In this document: piece after piece, positions 23,790 through 34,700 of the stretch
Layout: every line of letters starts with the position of its first letter
Position numbering within the stretch: the first letter of the stretch is position 1
Source: Hydrogeniiclostridium mannosilyticum
Lineage (GTDB): Bacteria; Bacillota; Clostridia; Oscillospirales; Acutalibacteraceae
Reading direction: 5' to 3'
NCBI RefSeq assembly: GCF_003268275.1
Contig: NZ_QLYR01000010.1
Span: 1-64,000 of the forward strand
DNA: 64,000 nucleotides
Translations under genes and position numbers: made by a program
Notes under the pieces: model-generated
What the model saw: only the letters and a program-made list of their open reading frames with translations
What the model was told of the DNA's origin: nothing
The model's database searches: none

Positions 23790-24848
23790 ATGGAACTTCT
23801 TGTCAACACCTCCTCCCCCTATAAAATTCTGATTGAACACGGCTGCCTTTCCCATGCGGGGAAGCTCTGCCGTTCCCTCTTTGCCGCAGGGCGCCGGGCC
23901 GCCGTAATTGCAGACAGCAACACCGCGCCGCTCTATGCCGCCGCCCTGCAAAAATCCCTGTCCGAAGCCGGCTTTCTGCCCAGCCTTTACACCTTTCCCG
24001 CCGGGGAGGGCAGCAAGCAGCTTTCCACCGTTGCGGGGATGTATGCGTTTCTCGCCGGGCAAGGCCTGACGCGCACCGACTTTATTGTGGCCCTGGGCGG
24101 CGGCGTGGCCGGAGATATGGCAGGCTTTGCGGCCGCTACCTATCTGAGAGGCGTTCCCTTTGTGCAGGTTCCCACCTCGCTGCTGGCCCAGGTGGATTCT
24201 TCCGTCGGCGGAAAAACAGCGGTGGACCTGCCCCAGGGAAAAAACCTCGTCGGCGCCTTTCATCAGCCTGCGCTGGTGCTAATCGACCCGGATACGCTTA
24301 CCTCTCTGCCGTCCGCCTATTTTGCCGACGGCCTGGGCGAGGTTATTAAATATGGCTGTATCCGCAGCCGTTCACTATTTGAGAAACTGCTTTCCGGCGG
24401 TGTCCGCGCGGATTTGCCTTCTGTTTTATATGAATGCGTCGATATCAAACGGCAGATCGTAGAGCACGATGAATTTGACACCGGAGAGCGCATGTTGTTG
24501 AATTTCGGCCATACCTTCGGCCATGCGCTTGAAAAATTCTATCATTTTGAAAAGCTTTCACATGGTTTTGCAGTGGGCATCGGCATGGTGCTGATGGCAA
24601 GGCTCGGCGAGGCCGCCGGCCTTACCCAGGCCGGCACGGCTAAACAGATTGAAGGTCTTCTGCAAAAATACGGCCTTCCCGTGCGGGATCCCGCGCCGCT
24701 GGAGGCCTTACTTAAAGCCACAACCTTGGATAAAAAGAGCACCAGCTCCACAATCCGCATTGTCCTGCTGGAAAAAATCGGTGTGTCGTTCGTCAAGGAG
24801 CTTTCCCACGATGAATTTTACCGCCTCGCCGAAAAGGCCCTCGCTTAA
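23790..24848 (+). CDS. aroB: 3-Dehydroquinate synthase
   Basis: A 352-aa NAD- and metal-dependent enzyme converting DAHP to 3-dehydroquinate. Signature blocks are ALGGGVAGDMAGFAAATYLR, VPTSLLAQVDSSVGGKTAVD and the metal-binding NFGHTFGHALEK. AAAGGAG precedes the ATG. The 44-base gap to tyrA holds only the ribosome site. Confidence 0.95.
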   Translation: MELLVNTSSPYKILIEHGCLSHAGKLCRSLFAAGRRAAVIADSNTAPLYAAALQKSLSEAGFLPSLYTFPAGEGSKQLSTVAGMYAFLAGQGLTRTDFIVALGGGVAGDMAGFAAATYLRGVPFVQVPTSLLAQVDSSVGGKTAVDLPQGKNLVGAFHQPALVLIDPDTLTSLPSAYFADGLGEVIKYGCIRSRSLFEKLLSGGVRADLPSVLYECVDIKRQIVEHDEFDTGERMLLNFGHTFGHALEKFYHFEKLSHGFAVGIGMVLMARLGEAAGLTQAGTAKQIEGLLQKYGLPVRDPAPLEALLKATTLDKKSTSSTIRIVLLEKIGVSFVKELSHDEFYRLAEKALA

Positions 24849-24883
24849 ACCTGGCAGTAATCTTGCAGAAAGGTCGTTTTTTT

Positions 24884-26197
24884 ATGACAGAGCTAAGCCA
24901 TGCAGGCCCGGCGGTCTGTTCTCCCGCCCGCCTAGAGGGCATTGTCCCTGCCCCGCCCTCCAAGAGCGTTGCCCACCGGGCCATTCTTTGCGCCGCCCTG
25001 GCTGCGCTGAATAAGGAGCCCAGCCGGCTGGCCCCGATTGACCTCTCAAAGGACATCTCGGCCACGCTTGGCGCGGTGTCCGCTCTAGGTGTCAGCAGTG
25101 CCGTCAACCAATGGGTTTGTACGATTGCCCCGGAGGTGGGCTTTGTCCGTCAAAGCCGTACCATCGACTGCTGTGAGAGCGGTTCCACGCTCCGTTTTTT
25201 GATTCCCATTTTCGCCGCATTGGGGGTAGAGGCCCGCTTTACCGGACAGGGCCGCCTGCCGGAAAGGCCCGTCGGCGTTTATACGGATCTGCTCCCTCTC
25301 CACGGGGTTGCCTGCCGCACCCAGGGAGGGCTCCCGCTTTCCATCAGCGGCAAGCTGGAAGCCGGTGATTACCGGCTTCCAGGCAATATCAGCTCTCAAT
25401 TCATCACGGGGTTACTGTTGGCGCTTCCCCTGCTTGATGGGGAAAGCCGCATTCATTTGAGCACGCCGCTGGAAAGTGCCGCCTACGTCGGCATGACCAT
25501 TGATGTCATGAAGGATTTCGGCGTCACTGTTGAACCCACGGAGGACGGGTGGCGGATCCCCGCCGGGCAGCACTACCACGGGTGCGTCTACACCGTGGAG
25601 GGGGATTGGTCCCAAGCCGCTTTCTTTCTGGCAGCCGGGGCGCTGGGTTCCAAAATCGGCGTTTCCGGGCTGAATCCTGTTTCCCGCCAGGGAGATCGTG
25701 CCATTGAGGCGCTGCTGGCGCAGTTCGGCGCACGGCTTCGCTGGGAGGATGGCGCCCTTTTTTGCCTTTCCGGCGAGCTAAACGGCCTCACCATTGACGC
25801 CGCTCAAATTCCGGACCTCGTACCGATTCTATCCGTACTCGGCGCCTATTGCCAGGGCCGAACCCATCTTGAAAATGCCGCCCGCGTACGTCTGAAAGAA
25901 TGCGACCGCCTCGCGGCAATGGCCGAGGGCCTGCAAAGGCTTGGCTGCCCGGTTACACAGACGCCGGACAGCCTGGCGATTGGAGCCCCGGGCCGAAACA
26001 CCCTGGCAGGCGGTAGTGTGAACGGATATAACGACCACCGCATCGTCATGTCCTTTGCCATTGCCGCCCTGAACGCCGCCGGCCCCATCTCCATCTCGGA
26101 CCCTGCCAGCATCCAAAAAAGCTACCCCGGTTTTTTCCGGGATTACACATCGTTAGGAGGAAACGCCCATGTCAGCAACGTCGTCCTGGGGAACTAA
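24884..26197 (+). CDS. aroA: EPSP synthase (3-phosphoshikimate 1-carboxyvinyltransferase)
   Basis: A 437-aa enzyme adding enolpyruvate from PEP to shikimate-3-phosphate. PPSKSVAHRAILCAAL holds the PEP/S3P lysine and arginine. ESGSTLRFLIP, the RLKECDRLAA block and DHRIVMSFAIAAL are all present. I start at MTELSHAGP (AAAGG upstream). The frame could begin seven codons earlier at TTG. The aroC ribosome site and start lie inside its end (29-base overlap). Confidence 0.94.
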   Translation: MTELSHAGPAVCSPARLEGIVPAPPSKSVAHRAILCAALAALNKEPSRLAPIDLSKDISATLGAVSALGVSSAVNQWVCTIAPEVGFVRQSRTIDCCESGSTLRFLIPIFAALGVEARFTGQGRLPERPVGVYTDLLPLHGVACRTQGGLPLSISGKLEAGDYRLPGNISSQFITGLLLALPLLDGESRIHLSTPLESAAYVGMTIDVMKDFGVTVEPTEDGWRIPAGQHYHGCVYTVEGDWSQAAFFLAAGALGSKIGVSGLNPVSRQGDRAIEALLAQFGARLRWEDGALFCLSGELNGLTIDAAQIPDLVPILSVLGAYCQGRTHLENAARVRLKECDRLAAMAEGLQRLGCPVTQTPDSLAIGAPGRNTLAGGSVNGYNDHRIVMSFAIAALNAAGPISISDPASIQKSYPGFFRDYTSLGGNAHVSNVVLGN

Positions 26198-27272
26198 TAT
26201 CAAGCTATCCATCTTTGGTGAAAGCCATGGGCCGGCCATCGGCGCCGTGCTGGACGGTCTTCCCGCCGGCGTTCCCCTCTGTATGGAGGATATCGAGGCC
26301 CAAATGGCCCGCCGGGCTCCCGGGCGGGACAAAAGCTCTACGCCTCGTAAAGAAGCCGATACGCCGCGCTTTGCCAGCGGCGTGCTGGATAATCATACCA
26401 CCGGCGCACCGCTCTGCATACTGATTGAAAACACGAACACCCGTTCACAGGACTATGCCAACCTTGCCCTTGTCCCTCGCCCCGGGCACGCCGACTACAC
26501 CGCCTTTTTGCGCTATGGCGGGCACAATGATGTCCGCGGAGGCGGGCATTTTTCCGGGCGCCTGACCGCCTGTCTCTGCGCTGCCGGCGCCGTATGCCGC
26601 CAGATTCTGCTGCAGCGCGGTGTGCATATCGGCGGGCATGTGCTTTCCGTCGGCAGCAGCTTTGACGAGGCCTTTCCGGAAGTAGAAATTCCGAGCTCGC
26701 TGTTGGACCGTCTCTCTCGGGAGTATTTTCCGGTTATTCGCCCGGATGCCGAAACCCAAATGCGAGCCGTCATTGAGGAGGCCCGCATGGCTCGAAACAG
26801 CGTCGGCGGCACGGTTGAAATCGCTGTTTCCGGCTTCCCCGCCGGCATCGGCGGCCCACTATTCGGCGGCGTGGAGCCCGTACTCTCCTCCATCCTGTTT
26901 GGGATTCCTGCTGTAAAGGGCATCGAGTTCGGCGCGGGCTTTCAAGTAGCAAAGGCCCGCGGCAGCGAAAACAACGATCCGTTCTATTACCAGGACGGCC
27001 AGGTACGCACCAAAACCAACCATGCCGGCGGCATCCTGGGCGGCATTACCACGGGTATGCCCCTGTTGTTCCGCCTAGCCCTGAAGCCGACCTCCTCCAT
27101 CAGCCTAACACAGGAGAGCATCAACCTCTCCACACAGTCCAACGAGGCCCTGGAGGTTCACGGCCGTCATGACCCCTGCATCGTCCCTCGCGCCGTCCCG
27201 GTTGCGGAAGCCGCCGCGGCTGTGGCCCTGCTGGATTTGCTTTTAACCGCCGGCGACCAGCGCACCCTGTAA
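26169..27272 (+). CDS. aroC: Chorismate synthase
   Basis: A 367-aa FMN-dependent enzyme forming chorismate from EPSP. It shows the family motifs GESHGPAIGAVLDGLPAG near the start, GGGHFSGRLTA and RARGSEN-like FQVAKARGSENND. The HDPCIVPRAVPVAEA block lies near the C-terminus. A perfect TTAGGAGG lies inside the aroA coding end, supporting this start and coupling of the two genes. About 28 bases longer aroA overlap than usual is the only oddity. Confidence 0.95.
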   Translation: MSATSSWGTNIKLSIFGESHGPAIGAVLDGLPAGVPLCMEDIEAQMARRAPGRDKSSTPRKEADTPRFASGVLDNHTTGAPLCILIENTNTRSQDYANLALVPRPGHADYTAFLRYGGHNDVRGGGHFSGRLTACLCAAGAVCRQILLQRGVHIGGHVLSVGSSFDEAFPEVEIPSSLLDRLSREYFPVIRPDAETQMRAVIEEARMARNSVGGTVEIAVSGFPAGIGGPLFGGVEPVLSSILFGIPAVKGIEFGAGFQVAKARGSENNDPFYYQDGQVRTKTNHAGGILGGITTGMPLLFRLALKPTSSISLTQESINLSTQSNEALEVHGRHDPCIVPRAVPVAEAAAAVALLDLLLTAGDQRTL

Positions 27273-27317
27273 ACAGCGGCGCAGGACCATCAAAAAACCT
27301 TGGAGGCATTTATAGAT

Positions 27318-28442
27318 ATGGAGCTGAATGAAATTCGTCTGAAAATCGATGAGATAGACAAGGCCCTGCTGCCGCTTTTTTTAGAGCGGATGGCCTGCGC
27401 CAGGCAGGTAGCAGCCATTAAAAAGGAGCGGGGGCTGCCGATTTTAAACACCGACCGTGAAAACGAAATTTTAGACCATGTTGCGAAGCAAGCCGGGGAT
27501 TATGCCGGAGAAGCACGGCTGCTGTACACCCATATCATGGAGCTCAGCCGCGGCCTGCAGCATAACTTACTGGAGGATGGCAGCAGGCTGCGCGGCCTTC
27601 TTGAAAGCGCCACGCCGCTGCCAGAAGGCAGCTTTACGGTGGCCTGCCTCGGCGACCCGGGCTCCTTTACCCGTGCCGCGGCCGGGGAGCTTTTTCCGCA
27701 AGGGGTCCAGCTTCCCTTTCACACCTTCAGCGAGGTTTTCTCAGCCGTCGCTCAGGGCAATGCTGATTTTGGCGTAGTTGCCGTTGAGAACTCCTCTGCC
27801 GGCTCCGTAAGTGAAGTCTATGACAACATCCTGAAGTACCGCTTCTTTATTGTCGGTGCGGAAACCTTTCGCATTCACCAGTGCCTGGCGGCCCCGGCCG
27901 TTCCCACCGCACAGCAGCCGCTTACTGCCGTTTATTCGCACCCACAGGCGCTTTCACAGTGCTCGGAGGTCATATCCCAGCTTGGCCTGGAGCCCGTCCC
28001 CTGTTCCAGCACCACCGAGGGAGCCTTCGCCGCCAAAGAGCATGGCGCCGGGGCCGCGGCGATTTGCTCGCTACAGGCTGCGGCAGACGCCGGCCTGACC
28101 GTCCTGCGCGAAAATGTTCAGAATGCGGAAAACAACCGGACGCGCTTCATCATCATTAGCCGCAGCCTGTATATTTCCAGTGAAGCACAAAAAATAAGCC
28201 TCTGCTTTTCCCTGCCCCACCGTACGGGCTCCCTTTACAGCATATTAGCCCGGTTTGCTGCTGCCGGGCTGAACCTTACGAAGATTGAAAGCCGTCCCAT
28301 TGCCGGACGGGATTTTGAATATGATTTTTACCTGGATTTTACCGGATCCATTCATGAGAAAAGGGTCGCGCAGCTCCTGTGTGCGCTTTCCGCAGAGCTG
28401 CCGCGTTTTTCCTTTTTAGGCAATTATTGTGAAAAAGAATAA
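27318..28442 (+). CDS. pheA: Bifunctional chorismate mutase/prephenate dehydratase with ACT domain
   Basis: A 374-aa enzyme converting chorismate through prephenate to phenylpyruvate. Residues 1-85 form an AroQ-type mutase (LNEIRLKIDEIDKALLPLF). Residues about 100-285 form the dehydratase, with VVAVENSSAGSV and the catalytic NNRTRFIIIS. Residues about 293-368 form an ACT domain with GSLYSILARF and ESRP, the Phe feedback site. I start at MELNEIR, preceded by GGAGG. It ends the cluster before a strong terminator. Confidence 0.94.
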   Translation: MELNEIRLKIDEIDKALLPLFLERMACARQVAAIKKERGLPILNTDRENEILDHVAKQAGDYAGEARLLYTHIMELSRGLQHNLLEDGSRLRGLLESATPLPEGSFTVACLGDPGSFTRAAAGELFPQGVQLPFHTFSEVFSAVAQGNADFGVVAVENSSAGSVSEVYDNILKYRFFIVGAETFRIHQCLAAPAVPTAQQPLTAVYSHPQALSQCSEVISQLGLEPVPCSSTTEGAFAAKEHGAGAAAICSLQAAADAGLTVLRENVQNAENNRTRFIIISRSLYISSEAQKISLCFSLPHRTGSLYSILARFAAAGLNLTKIESRPIAGRDFEYDFYLDFTGSIHEKRVAQLLCALSAELPRFSFLGNYCEKE

Positions 28443-28454
28443 CTATAACCCGCC

Positions 28455-28498
28455 AAAGAGGCCTCAGCGGAACAAGTTTTTCGCTGAGGCCTCTTTTT
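28455..28498. terminator. Terminator of the aromatic operon
   Basis: A perfect 15-bp stem (28455-28469 with 28482-28496) is followed by T. It lies between pheA and the convergent esterase gene and can serve both strands. Confidence 0.9.
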
Positions 28499-28512
28499 GC
28501 GTATGCCGCCAT

Positions 28513-29385
28513 TCAGTCTGTTTTTTCTGCAAAGCAGGCCCGCAATTCCTGAATCAAATAGCGCTCTGCGTCTTTACAGAGCAGATCCTGCTCCGGGGAA
28601 CGGCGTTCGTCGCCCTCATATTCCGGGCGGTTGACCTCAATAAAACCATGCAGCGCCTTTGGATATTCCTTTATCTTTACCGGTACCGCCAAATCAATCA
28701 GGCGCTTGGCATAGGCAATCCCCTGAGCCCGCAGCTCATCAATGCCGCAGATGATAAAAATGGCCGGGCTGAGCCCCGCCAACCGCTCGTCCGCCGCAAG
28801 CAAAGGGGAATTATACGCCGTTCTGTCCGCACCGTCCGGGAATGCAAACGGGAGCCATTCGTCCGTATCCTTCGCCGTGACGTCTGTCGCCGGGTACACC
28901 AGCATCTGGCAAGCCAGCCGGGTTCCCCCGTCCCGGAGCATCAACGCAGCCCCCGCGGCGATCTGTCCGCCTGCGCTGTGTCCGCCGACAGACATTTTCT
29001 CAGCCGCAATGTCATATTCCTCCGCATGAGCAGCGAAATACGCCACTGCGTCACAAACCTCCTCCATCGCATATGAAACCGGCTCCACATCTGCCTTGGT
29101 GTAATTCACATTGACAATAAACGCAGGAATCTCATTGGCCAGCTTCACGCAAAAGCTATCCATCAACACCGCATCCCCGCCGACCCAGGCCCCGCCGTGC
29201 ATGTTGAACAGCACTGGAAGCCGCTGCCCTGCCTTGCGCTCCTTCGGTTCATATAAAATAACGTCCACGCCTCGTTTTCCCGCCCTGGGGACAATAAACC
29301 GTTCTCCTGTAACTGCCCGCTGGGCATACGCCTCACGCGCTTTTTTTAATGCTTGCAGCATCTTCTGCCTCTCTGTTTCCGCCAT
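28513..29385 (-). CDS. Alpha/beta hydrolase, HSL-like esterase
   Basis: A 290-aa cytoplasmic esterase or lipase of the hormone-sensitive lipase group. The oxyanion motif H63-GG-A-W and nucleophile elbow G-H-S137-A-G-G are visible. The catalytic Asp lies in CGIDELRAQG and the His in ALHGF. AGGAGGGG precedes the ATG. It is close to a carbohydrate locus, so deacetylation of imported sugars is a reasonable guess, but the substrate is not shown by sequence. Confidence 0.88.
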   Translation of the reverse strand: MAETERQKMLQALKKAREAYAQRAVTGERFIVPRAGKRGVDVILYEPKERKAGQRLPVLFNMHGGAWVGGDAVLMDSFCVKLANEIPAFIVNVNYTKADVEPVSYAMEEVCDAVAYFAAHAEEYDIAAEKMSVGGHSAGGQIAAGAALMLRDGGTRLACQMLVYPATDVTAKDTDEWLPFAFPDGADRTAYNSPLLAADERLAGLSPAIFIICGIDELRAQGIAYAKRLIDLAVPVKIKEYPKALHGFIEVNRPEYEGDERRSPEQDLLCKDAERYLIQELRACFAEKTD

Positions 29386-29575
29386 CGCGCAACCCCTCCT
29401 ATTTCAGGAGCTTTCCCACAATGCATGTAAGGAAGCCCCTCTCTTCTGTTAGTTTACCATGCTGTGCGCAGATGTCAATGGGGTAAAATATTCTGGACGG
29501 TACGCGCAGATAAAACGCCGGGGAGCCACCTGAACGCGGAAGCAGCCAGCGTTCTATAAGGTTTTGCTGAACAAA

Positions 29576-29622
29576 GCCGGCCCCTCCGTATGAGCAAATC
29601 ATACGGAGGGGCCGGCTGTTTT
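29576..29622. terminator. Terminator after the 666-aa gene
   Basis: A perfect 18-bp stem (29576-29593 with 29601-29618) with a seven-base loop; the stronger T-run is on the plus strand. It lies about 50 bases after the end of the leftward glycosidase-like gene. The rest of 29386-29667 shows nothing else of note. Confidence 0.85.
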
Positions 29623-29667
29623 TAGGCATAGCCCTTACGGATAAGAGCCATTATGAGGCGCCGGTGA

Positions 29668-31668
29668 TTATTTCTCGCCGGCATCCAGCAATGCGTAAAT
29701 ATTAACCGCAATATCCCTGGGCGGAATAACCATGCCGCCGTAATTTCCAGTAACCGCATTGTGCGTGTCCGGGAAACAGCCGTCAAAGGCCCCCTGCGCA
29801 TAGCGTTCATAGGTATCGGGCAGGTTATGCGGCAGCCATTTTTCCTCCCTGTGGTCGAGCATCCAGCGCATACCGGCTTGGGTGATGCCGCGCTGATAGG
29901 TACGCCAATCCACTTCCGGGTCAATTTGTGCCCAGTCGTAACCGAGCTCATAGGAGGCGGCAAACACGGTAAGGACCTCCCACTGCACATGGTCGCGTAC
30001 CCAGTTGGCAAAAAACCAGTCGCTGGAGCAAAGGCAGGGCTTTGTATTATAGAGCATGGGCTTCCCCTTTGGCTCCCATAGATGGGTAAAGGGCAGCAGC
30101 GTGCGAATCCAATAACGGGCTTTTTCCAAATAATCCGCGCGGTCCAGCACACGGTAGGCCATATAATAGGCAATCGCCGCGTGGCCCGCTGCCAGCAGGT
30201 TCGGCGCATGCAGAGGAGTCTCCCAGAAGTCGCCGGCCTCCGGGCGCTCCATATCCACACAGAAGTCCAGCGCCTTCTCCGAAGCCTTCCGCAGCCTTTC
30301 CTGTAGCCCCGTATCCTCTACCTTTTCCGCCAGCTCCAGCATATTCTGTGCGGCAAGCGCGCAAAAATCGATCGCTGTATCCTGGTTCTGCCCCATGGGC
30401 TCATGAAACGCACGGGCAACCACAAAATCATCCTTTGTGTAATGGCGGCCATCCGGGTCAAAATAATAGGCGCCGTCTTCCCGCTGCCAGGCAAGCCATT
30501 GCTCTGCTTCCTGCACAATATCCGCTTTGGGGCCGGCTGCTTTCTGGCTGTCGCACCAAGCGATTTTCTCCAGCAAGCTCCTGCCGAGCGCCGTCTCCCT
30601 GTGCTCTTCAGCATACCGCTTCAAAAAAGCAGGGTAGACAGGCTGCGGGCGGGCCTCCCCCTGACGAACGCCGAAGCCCTCGCCTGCCTCAAAAAGACGT
30701 TTGTCATAGGTCTCGGCAATGACGTCCAGCGCCTTCTCAAGCGGCCAGCGCGGCGCACCCGGGTCGGGCAGCCCCTTACGGCTCAGGTCCGCCAGAATTG
30801 CATCCATACTCGTTCCGCGCGCTAGGAAAATCTCCGCCTCAAAGTGAATCTTTTCATCCAAATGCAGCTCAAGCGGTACGGAAGAAATCAACTCGTTCTC
30901 CTGGGCCTCGATCTCCACATCCGGCAGCTTCAAGCCCATAAGGTGGTTATCCATCCGCTCAATGAAGTTCGGTGAGGCAAAGACTGGCTGACTGTACATT
31001 TCACGATAGTTAAACCACCGTGCAGCACGCTTGTTGGGTTCATAGGCCATACCAATAGCCCAGCCGTCATGGCTGACCGCCATCACCGGAATCGCCACCT
31101 TGCTGCGGTAGGGGATGGACTTGGAGGCCCAGGGATCTTTAAACCAATCCTGTCCGCTGGACCACTCCCGGCCCACATTCCATTCAACCCCGGGGAAGAT
31201 GGCATCGTGCTTGTCAACGCCGAAAGAACCTTCGCCCACCTTGAGCCACGGCCCCTTAATATAGCTGGCATATAGGTTTTCATCGGCCTTAAACTGGTAA
31301 TCCAGCTTTAGGGACGTGTCCGCCAGCTCCAGCGCCACCTCACCGGAAAGGCACTTTTCAAACGGATAGCTCATCCAGTTTTCAAAGCTGGAGCCCCTGA
31401 GCATCTGTGGAATATTCTGGCTTTTAACGGCAAAAACCAGCCGGTTTCCATCCTGCTTGTAGCTATCGCTTTCCATGCGCAGCGGGATATCAAAGTCCCT
31501 CAGCTTTACCTCGCCGAAATGGTCGAGGACGCCCATCAGCTTACCGTCCGGCGTATAAATTTCAACAAAACCCCAGCCGCTCAGCCTTTTGTAGACAACC
31601 GCCTTCATAAAGCTGTTTTCCAGCGTAACCGACTCTCCTGTAAAGCTTGCGTGTTGATAACCAGGCAT
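29668..31668 (-). CDS. Uncharacterised 666-aa glycoside-active protein (six-hairpin-like)
   Basis: A large cytoplasmic protein (no signal peptide). The N-terminal 300 residues look like beta-sandwich sequence rich in aromatic residues (WFNYREMYSQ; WNVGREWSSGQDWF). The C-terminal half has regularly spaced helices with GAYYFDPDGRHY, NQDTAIDFCALAAQN, AGHAAIAYYMAYR and WFFANWVRDH. This resembles the (alpha/alpha)6 barrels of glycosidases and polysaccharide lyases. It is downstream of and co-oriented with a GH106 gene, 60 bases away. I do not recognise a numbered family. Confidence 0.7.
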   Translation of the reverse strand: MPGYQHASFTGESVTLENSFMKAVVYKRLSGWGFVEIYTPDGKLMGVLDHFGEVKLRDFDIPLRMESDSYKQDGNRLVFAVKSQNIPQMLRGSSFENWMSYPFEKCLSGEVALELADTSLKLDYQFKADENLYASYIKGPWLKVGEGSFGVDKHDAIFPGVEWNVGREWSSGQDWFKDPWASKSIPYRSKVAIPVMAVSHDGWAIGMAYEPNKRAARWFNYREMYSQPVFASPNFIERMDNHLMGLKLPDVEIEAQENELISSVPLELHLDEKIHFEAEIFLARGTSMDAILADLSRKGLPDPGAPRWPLEKALDVIAETYDKRLFEAGEGFGVRQGEARPQPVYPAFLKRYAEEHRETALGRSLLEKIAWCDSQKAAGPKADIVQEAEQWLAWQREDGAYYFDPDGRHYTKDDFVVARAFHEPMGQNQDTAIDFCALAAQNMLELAEKVEDTGLQERLRKASEKALDFCVDMERPEAGDFWETPLHAPNLLAAGHAAIAYYMAYRVLDRADYLEKARYWIRTLLPFTHLWEPKGKPMLYNTKPCLCSSDWFFANWVRDHVQWEVLTVFAASYELGYDWAQIDPEVDWRTYQRGITQAGMRWMLDHREEKWLPHNLPDTYERYAQGAFDGCFPDTHNAVTGNYGGMVIPPRDIAVNIYALLDAGEK

Positions 31669-31728
31669 ACAACTCCTCCTTATTTTAACCGCCCATCCTT
31701 TGCCTCACAGCAAAGAGCCAAGGACGGC

Positions 31729-34700
31729 TTATTTGCAGGCCGTCCACACCGGGGCGGCATGCAGGCCGTTGCCGATCAATCCATAGCCCCTGGTAAAATG
31801 GTCTCCCGTCGTCATAAAGCTGTCCGGGCCGTAGGCAAAGGCGACAATCGGCAGCTCATGCAGCGGGCCGAAGGTGTTGCGGCGGGTCAGCACAACCTGG
31901 ACATCCAGCGTACCGTCTTCATTAGCCTTCACACAGGCCTTGTAGGGCATAAAGGAGATGGTCTGCCCCGCGACATTGACACAGGCTCCGCCAAAGCCCT
32001 CCAGAGAAATTTCACCCTCTCCGGCGCCCTCCGGCACACGGAATTTATAGGTGACCTTGCCGGAATAGCACGGGAGCCCTTGCTCGACAATTGACCCCAG
32101 CTTCAGCACCTTGGGCAGCTCGGTCAGAACAGAGGTGCCGCCCAGCAGGTGGACGCCGCCGTAAAGATGGCGTGCGCCCGGCGCATAGGAGACCTTCTCC
32201 ACAGCTGGCAGGCTCTCGCCGCGCGTTTCCAGGCGGACGCCGAAGCGGCCCAGCAGATACATGGCCTCCAGGCCGGAGTCACTGCAATAACGGCCCTTCA
32301 GCACAACCGTGTTTTTACCGGTTACAATGGCATTGTTCGGAACATGTACCTTCTGGAAGCAGGGATCCACCCACCAGCCGTCCGGCGTCATGTCAAGTTC
32401 AACCCCGTTAAAGGCAACGCTGTAACGCTCCGGATGCTCCAGTGCCAGGCAAAGCGGCGACGACGGCACTGTTTCCGCCTCAAAGGCAAAGCGCAGCTCA
32501 AAGGCCGTGCCCTCCTCCTTGGGCTTCTCCTTCATGAGCAGCTTGGCGTACCAGGGCTGCAGCATGGAGCCGCCGCGGTACGGCAGGCCCAGAATGTCGC
32601 GGATACGCCGGTCCGCCTGGAGAATTTCCATCTCGTCGCTCCAGCCGCCGTTTTCCACACGGTATTGCACCATATCCAGCACACATACGTTGTCCTCGTC
32701 CAGCTCATATGCAATGGGATCGCCCAAGCTCACGCCCTGAGCCTGCTGTTTCTCTGTCTCCACGCTCTCTTCACCACACTTACAGCCGCAGTCGGGGCAG
32801 GTTTTGGCAGATACCCGGAACAGATGCTCCTGGCCGGGCTGGAAGAACACCTTCATGGTTCCGTCCGCATTGCGGCAGACCGGAGTCTGTTTCCCGGTAC
32901 GGCAGCACAGCTCTGTAACAGCACCCTCCGGCAGGTTAATGACGGTCTCGACAGGCTCCTCCACCATGTTGAGGAACATGGCATAGTACTCGTCGCCGTC
33001 TTTGCGCATCTGCAGATAGATCTTATCAGAATCGCAGCGGGCCGCCGCCATATCCAGCTTTGCCAGCAACGGCTCTCTCTCAAAGGCTACGGAGCTGCCG
33101 AAGTCGTAGGTCCCCGCCTCAACCGGGAGCGCATCGAGGTAAGCTGGCTTTTCCCCTGCGAAAATGACCCGGCCGCCGGCATTTTCAAAGGCCTTTAGAA
33201 GCTTCAGTGTCTCGGAGCGCATGGTAACCGCACCGCTGACCAACACGGTCTTATAGACAGACTGGCCTACGCGCAGCAACGGGGCGCCGTTTGCAGCCTT
33301 TTCTACGGCGCCCATACGTTTGAGGAAGTCCTCATCGCCGTAATCAAAGTCCACATGGCCCTCGCACAGCCAGTAGAACAACTGGGTATACTGGTCCTCA
33401 AGCTTTTTAATCTCGGGCGCCTTCGGGCCCAGATTCTCCGCCCAACCAATATGGACCTGGCACCACACGCTCTCAATGGGGTTCAGCACCAGCAAATCGC
33501 AAACCGGGTCGCCCTGCTTCATGACCAGGCCGATTCTGGCATAGTAGTCCTCAAGGGATTTATACTCTTTATACCATGGGGACTGGAAGAAGATGCTGGC
33601 CGGGTAGTCGCGCTTTGCCTCGCCCTCCATGGTGTACCAGGAAAGATGCGGGCAGCGCAGGTTGATGCCGAACAGCGCCTGCCAGTCGCCGGCAAACTTA
33701 TAATCCTCCAGGCGCATCTGCCAGCCGCTGCAGCCGTAGAGCTCAGACAGCAGAACCTTTTTACCGGTTTGACGCGCGGCAGATTCAATTTGCTTAGCCA
33801 CCCAGTAGCATTTGTTATAACCGGAAAGAATGTCGATGCCCGGGTAGGTCATGTGCTCATAATTGCGCATCATCGAGCCATTCATAACCGTTTGTGCGGT
33901 GAGGCAGTCCTCATGCAGCACATGGCCGGTAAAAATCATATTGTTTTCATCGCACCACTTATTGAGCGGTTCCATGAAGCTCTCCAGAAACAGCTGCTCG
34001 CAGAGCTCGACAAAGTGCTGCTTAACCTGGGCCACGGAACGGCCCTCCGGCTTATAGTAGATCTCTGCCAAATGCGGGATTAAATCATAGCCAAAGCGTT
34101 TTTTAAACTCCTCCGGAATCCGGGCGCTCCAGGGAATGCGTGCCAAATCGCCGCCGGTGCCGAACGCATCCATCAGCGTACCGCGGTGCGGCTCATCCGT
34201 GAAAATACCGAGGATAGAGTCGCCCAGGCGTTTGCCGCACTTCTCCTTATACTGCTCGTGCGTCAGCTCAATGTAATACTGGGTTGCCTCCGGATTCATG
34301 GTGTCCACATAGGTGTAGCCGTTGTAGTTGGGGTCCTTTTCCATTTCAACCGAACGCATCAGAAGCAGCGTCTTATCTGTTTTGTCGCCGGGCTTCAGCT
34401 GCTCGCAGTCGTAGAGGTCCACCTCGTTTTCCAGCCGGCAGGCAAAGGCCGCTACCAGGTTTTCCTCACCGGCCGGCACACTGCCGCCCTGCAGAACCTG
34501 CATACGCAAAGAGCGCATGCGGTAAGCCGGGTTCTTGGTCACCCGGCCGCCGGCGATGCCGGAGGGCCAGCGGTCCTCATCATAGAGCCAGGCCTCCAGG
34601 CCGCGTTTCTTCGCCTCATCCGCGCACTCATTGGTCAGGCGGAACCAGTCTTCCCCCAAATATTCCGTCTGAAGCCCGGTACGGGAATGCATGAAGAAGC

